From: Rhodospirillaceae bacterium UBA6219 | GTDB taxonomy: Bacteria > Pseudomonadota > Alphaproteobacteria > Rhodospirillales > Magnetospirillaceae | Assembly: GCA_002435715.1 (NCBI GenBank) | Contig: DISD01000024.1 | Span: 3,876-25,609 of the forward strand | DNA: 21,734 bases | Direction of reading: 5' to 3' | Shown here: positions 15,706 to 21,734 of the stretch, one piece after another | Numbering within the stretch: position 1 is the first letter of the stretch | How the letters are laid out: each line of letters starts with the position of its first letter | Made by a program: the position numbers and the translations under genes | The notes under the pieces: generated by a model | Database searches by the model: none | Told to the model about the DNA's origin: nothing | What the model saw: only the letters and a program-made list of their open reading frames with translations

Positions 15706-16680
15706 GTGAACGCAGCTGCGCAGATCAAGACCCAGAACGACGGCCTTCGCCACGATTGGCGCGAGGAAGAGGTGCAAGCCTTCTTCGCCATGCCGTTCAT
15801 GGACCTGATGTTCCAAGCCCAGCAGGTGCACCGGGCGCATTTCGACGCCAACAAGATCCAGGTGTCGCGGCTGATTTCCATCAAGACCGGCTCGTGCCCC
15901 GAGGACTGCACCTATTGTCCGCAATCGGCCCATTACGCCACCGGCTTGGAAAAGGAAAAGCTGATGGCGGTGGAACAGGTGGTGGAAGCCGCCCGCCAAG
16001 CCAAGGAAGAAGGCGCCTCGCGCTTTTGCATGGGCGCCGCCTGGCGTGGCCCCAAGGGCGACGATTTCGAAGTCGCGGTGGCGATGATCGAAGGCGTCAA
16101 GGCCTTGGGCATGGAAACCTGCGCCACCTTCGGTTTGCTCGACAAGTGGCAGGCCCAGCGCCTGAAGGAAGCCGGCCTGGATTATTACAACCACAACATC
16201 GACACCAGCCCGGAACATTATAAGGAAGTCATCACCACGCGGACCTTCCAGGATCGTCTGGATACCCTGGACGTGGTGCGCGACGCCGGCCTGCATGTGT
16301 GTTCCGGCGGCATCGTCGGCCTGGGCGAGACCAACAAGGATCGCGGCAAGATGCTGCTGACCTTGGCTAACATGGAAAAGCACCCGGAAAGCGTGCCGAT
16401 CAACCTGCTGATCGCCATTCCCGGCACGCCCCTGGAAAACGCCGAGAAGCCGGACAATTTCGACTTCATCCGCACCATCGCCGCCGCCCGCATCATGATG
16501 CCCCAGTCGTTCGTCCGCCTGTCGGCCGGCCGCGAAGGCATGAGCGAGGAAATGCAGGCGCTTTGCTTCATGGCCGGGGCCAATTCGATTTTCTGCGGCC
16601 ACAAGCTGCTGACCGCCAAGAACGCCCAGCCCGGCACCGACAAAAGCCTGTTCGGACGTTTGGGGCTGTCGCCGCTGTAA
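15706..16680 (+). CDS. bioB: BioB, biotin synthase
   Basis: Radical SAM enzyme of 324 aa inserting sulfur into dethiobiotin. The [4Fe-4S] cysteines are C64, C68 and C71 (GSCPEDCTYCPQS). The ligands of the sacrificial [2Fe-2S] cluster are all present: C108 (FCMGAAW), C139 (ETCATFG), C199 (VCSGGIVGLGE) and R271 (RLSAGRE). These match E. coli C53/57/60, C97, C128, C188 and R260 with a constant offset of 11. The GTG start is chosen from the AAGGAG site and the family length. The gene is transcribed away from bioF and is closed by its own terminator, so it forms a single-gene unit supplying the last step of the pathway. Confidence 0.96.
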   Translation: MNAAAQIKTQNDGLRHDWREEEVQAFFAMPFMDLMFQAQQVHRAHFDANKIQVSRLISIKTGSCPEDCTYCPQSAHYATGLEKEKLMAVEQVVEAARQAKEEGASRFCMGAAWRGPKGDDFEVAVAMIEGVKALGMETCATFGLLDKWQAQRLKEAGLDYYNHNIDTSPEHYKEVITTRTFQDRLDTLDVVRDAGLHVCSGGIVGLGETNKDRGKMLLTLANMEKHPESVPINLLIAIPGTPLENAEKPDNFDFIRTIAAARIMMPQSFVRLSAGREGMSEEMQALCFMAGANSIFCGHKLLTAKNAQPGTDKSLFGRLGLSPL

Positions 16681-16708
16681 GTGGGGCCCGTCCGTGGCCC
16701 GACGACCG

Positions 16709-16738
16709 AACCCGCCGTCCCTGACGGCGGGTTTTCGT
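16709..16738 (+). terminator. Intrinsic terminator of bioB
   Basis: An 11-bp perfect stem (AACCCGCCGTC at 16709-16719 with GACGGCGGGTT at 16723-16733) has a CCT loop and is followed by TTCGTTT. It begins 29 nt after the bioB stop and separates it from the signalling genes downstream. Confidence 0.88.
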
Positions 16739-16826
16739 TTGAATGGGGGGTATGCGCTTTCTGCATCTGTTTTTCGAATGGATCGTGATACTAATACTTC
16801 CGCATAGTTATAGGTGCCCGCCTTCG

Positions 16827-19271
16827 ATGAGCTCCCCGCCACTTCGTGTCCTTCTTGTGGAAGACAACCGTGTCGACGCCGCGCTGGTGTTGGGGCGGAT
16901 GGAACGGTTCACCGACATCCGGCTGCATTGGGTGGAAAGCTTGGCCGGTTGCCAGGCGTTCTTGGGGGTGCATGGCGCCGACGCCGTGCTGCTGGACCTG
17001 ACTTTGGGCGATGCCGCCGGCACCTTTCTGATCGATGCGGTGCGCGACGTGGCCGGCGACGCCGCCATCATCATCCTGACCGCCAACGATGACGAGGAAA
17101 CCGGCCTTTTGGCCCTGCGCCACGGGTGCCAGGACTTTTTGGTCAAGGGCCGTTCCGACGGGCCGTTGATCCGCCAGACCATTTTGCATTCCCAGGTCCG
17201 CCACCGTTTGGAACGGGCGCGTCTGGCGGCCGAGGAAAAGGCCCGTCAGGGCGAGCAACTGGCCGACATGATCCTGCATACCGCCCCCGAGGCCATGCTG
17301 GTGGTGGACAAGGACGATTTCGTCATCCGCGCCAATGCCCATGCCGGCAAGGTCTTCGGCCATGGAACCCAAGCCCTGATCGGCAAGAAACGGGCGGCGC
17401 TGTTGCCCGAATGCCCGGATACGGGCGGTGCTTGCATCGGGCATCGCATCGACGGCTCTTCGGTCCCCCTGCGGGTCGAGGTCAACACTTTGCGCTTCGG
17501 CGACGACGATTACCGCATCCTGGGGGTTCAGGATCTGTCGGAACGGCACGCCGCCAAGGCCGAGTTGCGCCTGCACGGCGAAATCTTCACCCATGTGCAG
17601 GAAGGCGTGGTGATCGCCGATGCCGATGGCGTGATCCTGTCCGCCAATCCGGCCTTTTGCCGGCTCAGCGGCTATGACGAGGACGAATTGGTGGGCAGCC
17701 CCACCTCGTTCCTGAATTGCGGGCAGCACCGTTCCAGCGACCATGTCGACCCGTGCGAAGCGGTCCGCCGCGACGGTCGCTGGACTGGTGAAATCTGGTA
17801 CCGCCATCGCGACGGCCACGTGGTGCCCCATTGGGTCAGCCTGGCGGCGGTGCAGGACGAGCAGGGAAAGGTGGTCAATTTCGTCGGCGTCTACATGGAT
17901 ATCTCGACGCTGAAGCGGCATGAAGACGCGCTGCGTCACATGGCGCATCACGACGCCTTGACCGGTCTGCCCAATCGGGTGCTGCTGGCCGACCGGCTGA
18001 CCCAGGCCTTGGAGCATGGTCGGCGCAATGGCAAGATGGTGGCGGTGGCCTATGTGGATCTGGACGGCTTCAAGCCGATCAACGACCGCTTGGGGCATCA
18101 TGTCGGCGATTCCATCCTGGTTCAGGTGGGCCAGCGTCTGCGTCAGGTGGTGGGTGTTGACGACACCGTGGCCCGCCTGGGGGGCGACGAATACGTGCTG
18201 GTGTTGCAAGACATCGCCGATGAAGACCAATGTCGGCGTGTTCTTGAACAGGTGCTGAACACGGTGGCCAGCCCCATGGCGTTCACCGACCGCACTTCGC
18301 CGCAAACCATTACCGCCAGTGTCGGGATCGCCCTGTTCCCGCGCGACGATTGCGACCCGGACACCTTGTTGCGTCATGCCGACCGCGCCATGTACCAGGC
18401 CAAGCAGGATGGCAGGAACCGCTATGTGCTGTTCGATCCCAATCTGGACATGGAACATTCGTTGCGCCGTGACGCCGCCCGTTCGCTTCGCGCCGCGTTG
18501 GATTCCGGCCAGTTCGTGCTGTTCTACCAGCCCAAGGTGAACATGCGTTTGGGCCAAGTGGTGGGGGCGGAAGCCCTGATCCGCTGGCTGCATCCGGAAC
18601 GGGGGCTGTTGCCGCCGGCCGAGTTCCTGCCGCTGATCGAAGACGACAGGCTGGATGTTGCCATCGGCGAATGGGTCATCCGGACCTCGTTGGCGCAGAT
18701 GCGGGTGTGGAAAAACAATGGTGCGGTGATTCCGGTCAGCGTCAACATCGCCGCCGGTCATCTGCTGTCCGGCGATTTCGCCGAAAGCCTGGACAATCTG
18801 TTGCGCCAGTTCCCCGAAGTCCCGCCGCGCATGCTGCAGATCGAGGTGGTGGAAACCGCCGCCCTGGAAGATGTGGGCCGAGCCCGCGACGTGCTGGAAC
18901 AATGCCGCCGCTTGGGTGTGTCGGTGGCTTTGGACGATTTCGGCACCGGCTATTCGTCGCTGACCTATCTGCGCAACCTGCCCATCGACACCTTGAAGAT
19001 CGACCGTTCCTTCGTTTCCAACCTGCCCGACGACAATGAAGACCTGGCCATCGTCCAAGGCGTCATCGTCATGGCCAACGGCTTTGGCCGCACCGTGCTG
19101 GCGGAAGGCATCGAAAAGGTCGAACATGGCGACATGCTGCTGAGCCTGGGGTGTGAATTGGGCCAGGGTTATCGTATCGCGCCGCCCATGCCGGCCGACG
19201 ATTTCCTGGGCTGGATCGAGGCTTGGCGGCCCGAAGCCAGTTGGGCCGGAACAGCGTTGCGTCGTTTATGA
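16827..19271 (+). CDS. Response regulator with REC-PAS-PAS-GGDEF-EAL domains (c-di-GMP turnover)
   Basis: Cytoplasmic protein of 814 aa without membrane segments. The receiver domain (1-120) has acidic E12/D13, phospho-acceptor D57, T85 and K107. Two PAS domains follow at about 135-235 and 250-365. The GGDEF domain (about 375-535) carries GGDEY (452-456) with D411 and NDRLG; the inhibitory I-site RxxD is lost (G443 in place of R, D446 kept). The EAL domain (about 550-800) keeps E582 (EAL), N640, E673, D703/D704 (DDFGTGYSS), K724, E760 and Q780, so phosphodiesterase activity is likely; cyclase activity is possible. The start is set by the receiver domain; the ribosome site is poor and 28 more open codons lie upstream. 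A cognate kinase is not proven, but a histidine kinase lies two genes downstream. Confidence 0.92.
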   Translation: MSSPPLRVLLVEDNRVDAALVLGRMERFTDIRLHWVESLAGCQAFLGVHGADAVLLDLTLGDAAGTFLIDAVRDVAGDAAIIILTANDDEETGLLALRHGCQDFLVKGRSDGPLIRQTILHSQVRHRLERARLAAEEKARQGEQLADMILHTAPEAMLVVDKDDFVIRANAHAGKVFGHGTQALIGKKRAALLPECPDTGGACIGHRIDGSSVPLRVEVNTLRFGDDDYRILGVQDLSERHAAKAELRLHGEIFTHVQEGVVIADADGVILSANPAFCRLSGYDEDELVGSPTSFLNCGQHRSSDHVDPCEAVRRDGRWTGEIWYRHRDGHVVPHWVSLAAVQDEQGKVVNFVGVYMDISTLKRHEDALRHMAHHDALTGLPNRVLLADRLTQALEHGRRNGKMVAVAYVDLDGFKPINDRLGHHVGDSILVQVGQRLRQVVGVDDTVARLGGDEYVLVLQDIADEDQCRRVLEQVLNTVASPMAFTDRTSPQTITASVGIALFPRDDCDPDTLLRHADRAMYQAKQDGRNRYVLFDPNLDMEHSLRRDAARSLRAALDSGQFVLFYQPKVNMRLGQVVGAEALIRWLHPERGLLPPAEFLPLIEDDRLDVAIGEWVIRTSLAQMRVWKNNGAVIPVSVNIAAGHLLSGDFAESLDNLLRQFPEVPPRMLQIEVVETAALEDVGRARDVLEQCRRLGVSVALDDFGTGYSSLTYLRNLPIDTLKIDRSFVSNLPDDNEDLAIVQGVIVMANGFGRTVLAEGIEKVEHGDMLLSLGCELGQGYRIAPPMPADDFLGWIEAWRPEASWAGTALRRL

Positions 19272-19350
19272 TCGGTTCAAGCGGGACATAAACGTTGTTC
19301 ATGCTTTAGAGATATACGCAATGCCGTTTTGCATATTGGGGTGATGGGTG

Positions 19351-20193
19351 ATGAAGCATATGGGACGTGGGTTGCTGGCGGTCGTGCTGTGGGCGGCCGT
19401 AAGTGGTTCGGCCGGTGCGGCGGATAGCCTGACTTTCGCGCCGCTGCCCATGGAAACGCCGGAAACCGTGGTCAAACAGGTCAAGCCCATGCTGGCCCAC
19501 CTGGAAAAGGCGGTGGGGGTGGACATCACCATCGACTATTCGTCCGATTATGCTGAAATCTTGCAAAAATTCGCTGCCGGCAAGCTGGATCTGGCCTATT
19601 TGGGGCCGTTGCCTTACCTGACCTTGCGCGATCAGGTGTCGCAGGCGACGCCTTTGGTTCATTTCAAGGAAAAATCCGGTTCGGCCACCTATACCTGCGC
19701 CATCGTCGCCCCCGCCGATGCCAAGCCCGACCTGACCAAGTTGAAGGGGCGCAAGGTGGCCTTGACCCAGCCCTTGTCCACCTGCGGCTATCTGTCCACC
19801 GACGGTCTTTTGCGTCAGGCCGGTTCCAACCTGGAAGACAATTTGTATCGTTATCTGGACAAGCATGACGAAGTGGCCTTGGCGGTGACCCGGGGCGAGT
19901 TCGACCTGGGCGGGTTGAAGACCGCCATCGGCAAGAAATACGCCCATATGGGGTTGGCGGTGATCGCCGAATCGGGGCCGTTGCCGGGTTTCGCCCTGGT
20001 GGCCAACGCCAAGACGGTCAGCAAGGAACGCATGGATAAGCTGCGTGACGCCCTGGTGGCCGCCGAAGGCGACACCCTGAAGGGCTGGGGCGACAACATC
20101 CGCTTTGGCGCGGTGGCGGCCTTCGATGGCGATTATGACGGCCTGCGCCGCCTGCGTCGCAAGGCGAGCATCCCCAACAGCGGTAATTTCTAG
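19351..20193 (+). CDS. PhnD-like periplasmic substrate-binding protein (orphan)
   Basis: Secreted protein of 280 aa from the phosphate/phosphite/phosphonate-binding (PhnD-like, type 2 periplasmic) family. The signal peptide covers about residues 1-23 (GLLAVVLWAAVSGSAGA). Family segments seen are LTFAPLPMETPETVVKQVKP, LDLAYLGPLPYL, and VALTQPLSTCGYLSTDGLLR, which corresponds to the ligand-loop region. It is shorter than E. coli PhnD (338 aa). The ATG at 19351 is preferred, with TTGGGG 9 nt upstream; a GTG directly before it is also possible. The 79-nt gap from the previous gene shows no convincing promoter. No ABC permease or ATPase gene adjoins it. Instead a membrane histidine kinase starts 30 nt later, so it probably presents a ligand to that kinase. 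The ligand is unknown; phosphonate is not implied. Confidence 0.85.
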   Translation: MKHMGRGLLAVVLWAAVSGSAGAADSLTFAPLPMETPETVVKQVKPMLAHLEKAVGVDITIDYSSDYAEILQKFAAGKLDLAYLGPLPYLTLRDQVSQATPLVHFKEKSGSATYTCAIVAPADAKPDLTKLKGRKVALTQPLSTCGYLSTDGLLRQAGSNLEDNLYRYLDKHDEVALAVTRGEFDLGGLKTAIGKKYAHMGLAVIAESGPLPGFALVANAKTVSKERMDKLRDALVAAEGDTLKGWGDNIRFGAVAAFDGDYDGLRRLRRKASIPNSGNF

Positions 20194-20223
20194 GGTTTAC
20201 TCAAGCGGGAAGGGGGCTTGGGG

Positions 20224-21734
20224 ATGAACCGCATTCTGGTCGTCTTCGTGGCGCTGGAAGCCTTGGTGGTGCTGTTCCTCAACACGGTGCGGCACGACAA
20301 GGAACAACAATATTTCGACCAGTTCACGGCGGTTTTGGAAACGGCCTATCGGTCCAGCTTGCAGATGTACAAGCTGGCCATGGAGCTGTCTTATTTCGAC
20401 CTGATGGCCAAGCCCGAAGTCACCGAGATCCTGGACCGCGCCAGCCAGGCGGACGACGACGAAAAGGCGCTGCTGCGCGGCCGGCTGTACCGCATGCTGT
20501 ACCCGCTTTACCGCGAATTGCAGCAACGCAACTTGCGGCAATTGCACTTCCATATGCCTGACGGCACCTCGTTCCTGCGCTTTCATCAGCCTGACCGTTT
20601 TGGCGATCCCTTGTTCGACATCCGTCCCTCGGTGCGCATCGCCAATCGGGAAAAGCGGGCGGTCCAAGGCTTCGAAGCCGGGCGCGTCGCTTCGGGCTTT
20701 CGCTTCGTCCATCCCATCGAAAAGGGCGACAAGCATATCGGCAGCGTCGAAACCAGCCTGACCTTCAAGGCCATTCGCAACGCCATGGCCGAATTGGACG
20801 CCACCCGCGAATACGCTTTCGTCATCCGCCGCGAGGTGGTGGAAAAGGTGTTGTTCGCCAGCCAGTCCAATCTGTATGCGCCCTCGGAAATCAGTTCGGA
20901 TTTCCTGGTCGAGGATCCCGGGGTGCGTCTGGCCGATTCGCCGCCGCCCTTGTCGCCCCTGGCGCATAGCCTGAACGTCGAACTGGCGGGCAATCCCAAG
21001 GTCGGCCGGCGTATGTCGGCGGGCGAGACCTTCACCATCAAAGCCGAAGGCGACGACCAGAACTACGCGGTGTCGTTTCTGGCGGTAAAGGATGTCGACG
21101 GGCGTTTGGCCGGCTATGTCATTTCCTATACCCCGGCACCGGTGGAAGGCCTGATCTTTCGCGAATTCGTCATCTCGCTGGCTTTGGCCACCCTGATGCT
21201 GGGCATGGCGTGTTTCCTGTTCGTGCGGTTGAAGCGGTCGTCGGCGGCCTTGGAACATGAACGGGCCAGTCTGAAAGCGATCACCGACACCATGGCCGAT
21301 GGTTTGTTCGTCATGGACAACCAGGGCTTGATCGTGTTGGCCAATCCCGCCGCCTGCGCCATGCTGGGATACGACGAGGCGGATATGCGCGGCCATCAGG
21401 CTCACGCGCTTTTCCATTCCCACGCCATCAACGAACATCTGCCGATCAGCGATTGCCCGGTGTTCAAGGCGGTCAGCAGCAACCAGCCCTATGCCGGCGA
21501 GGAATATTTCAGCCATCGCGACGGCCATGTCATCGCCATGGAAGTGGCTTCGATGCCGTTGGTCCAAGATGGTCAGCTGACCGGCTCGGTCAACGCCTTC
21601 CGCGACATCACCCTTCGCAAGGAAACCGAGCAGGCGCTGATCGAGGCCAAACAGGCGGCGGAGCGGGCCAACATGGCCAAATCCGACTTCCTGGCCACCA
21701 TGAGCCATGAAATCCGCACGCCGATGAACGGCAT
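20224..21734 (+). CDS. Membrane histidine kinase with periplasmic Cache-like sensor and PAS domain (3' end missing)
   Basis: 503 codons are visible and the frame runs off the window. An N-terminal membrane helix (about 4-21, ILVVFVALEALVVLFL) and a second one (about 315-336, FVISLALATLMLGMACFLFV) enclose about 290 periplasmic residues. This sensor region contains VASGFRFVHPIEKG and HIGSVETSLTF, which recall the double-Cache (dCache_3) sensor family; that assignment is from memory of the pattern. A PAS domain follows (about 345-465, ITDTMADGLFVMDNQG ... FRDITLRKETEQ). The HisKA H-box is FLATMSHEIRTPMNG with H495 as the phosphorylation site. The ATPase domain and any receiver/Hpt domains lie outside; the H-box type is common in hybrid kinases. 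The start is supported by AGGGGG 7 nt before the ATG. Confidence 0.9.
   Translation, partial: MNRILVVFVALEALVVLFLNTVRHDKEQQYFDQFTAVLETAYRSSLQMYKLAMELSYFDLMAKPEVTEILDRASQADDDEKALLRGRLYRMLYPLYRELQQRNLRQLHFHMPDGTSFLRFHQPDRFGDPLFDIRPSVRIANREKRAVQGFEAGRVASGFRFVHPIEKGDKHIGSVETSLTFKAIRNAMAELDATREYAFVIRREVVEKVLFASQSNLYAPSEISSDFLVEDPGVRLADSPPPLSPLAHSLNVELAGNPKVGRRMSAGETFTIKAEGDDQNYAVSFLAVKDVDGRLAGYVISYTPAPVEGLIFREFVISLALATLMLGMACFLFVRLKRSSAALEHERASLKAITDTMADGLFVMDNQGLIVLANPAACAMLGYDEADMRGHQAHALFHSHAINEHLPISDCPVFKAVSSNQPYAGEEYFSHRDGHVIAMEVASMPLVQDGQLTGSVNAFRDITLRKETEQALIEAKQAAERANMAKSDFLATMSHEIRTPMNG

Noticed and set aside
16743..16826. Upstream start for the GGDEF-EAL protein at 16743 or 16752
   Set aside because: The added 28 residues precede a complete receiver domain, and the G-run lies only about 1 nt from the second ATG, too close for a ribosome site.
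15595..16842. 415-codon minus-strand open frame opposite bioB
   Set aside because: It covers bioB and its terminator and has no domain features.
16791..19127. Very long minus-strand open frame (778 codons) opposite the GGDEF-EAL gene
   Set aside because: It is rich in H, Q and G and has no recognisable domain. It mirrors codon bias of a clear gene on the other strand, as expected in GC-rich DNA.
19272..19350. Promoter or small peptide (ATG at 19321, seven codons) before the binding-protein gene
   Set aside because: A TATACG box is present at 19313-19318, but no matching -35 is found at normal spacing. The seven-codon frame has no convincing ribosome site.
20197..21708. 503-codon minus-strand open frame opposite the sensor kinase
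   Set aside because: The plus strand carries a continuous frame with membrane helices, PAS domain and an H-box, so the minus frame is a shadow.

Overview
The window is about 21.7 kb of GC-rich DNA that is almost entirely protein-coding. The genes are typical of a Gram-negative alphaproteobacterium: heme d1 biosynthesis for cd1 nitrite reductase, a complete biotin cluster, an RND efflux pump and PAS/GGDEF/EAL signalling. GC content, codon use and gene content fit a Rhodospirillales organism of the Magnetospirillum type. That assignment is inferred from general resemblance and not from any marker gene. I see no tRNA, rRNA, CRISPR array, insertion sequence or phage gene.

Layout. (1) 1-2594, plus strand: the 3' part of nirJ (radical SAM, heme d1 synthesis) overlaps nirN (cytochrome c/d1 protein, last step of heme d1 synthesis), so this is the tail of a denitrification (nir) operon. 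A hairpin at 2598-2630 with an A-tract on one side and a T-tract on the other ends both this operon and the convergent one. (2) 7390-2631, minus strand: tetR, membrane-fusion protein and RND permease form an efflux operon, with a near-perfect palindrome just upstream of tetR as the probable operator. No outer-membrane factor gene is present. (3) 15584-7494, minus strand: bioF, a BioH-like hydrolase, bioC, bioD, bioA, an unrecognised proline-rich tail-anchored protein, then a DevBCA/MacB-like exporter (fusion protein, FtsX-type permease, ATPase). Genes mostly overlap by 4 nt or lie a few bases apart. The only larger gap is 52 nt before the exporter. (4) 15706-16680, plus strand: bioB, divergent from bioF across a 121-bp control region and closed by a strong terminator. 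(5) 16827-21734, plus strand: a REC-PAS-PAS-GGDEF-EAL protein, an orphan PhnD-like periplasmic binding protein and a membrane histidine kinase that runs off the window end.

How the genes work together. BioC and the BioH-like esterase would make pimeloyl-ACP by the methyl-ester route. BioF, BioA, BioD and BioB then convert it to biotin, so the pathway is complete inside the window. The binding protein and kinase look like a periplasmic sensing pair (compare TorT/TorS) and not a transporter, because no permease or ATPase gene adjoins the binding protein. The REC-GGDEF-EAL protein just upstream could be an output of that pathway through c-di-GMP, but this is inference. The parts most worth a second look are this sensory trio and the unknown tail-anchored protein placed between biotin synthesis and the exporter. 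Nothing here proves a wholly new system.
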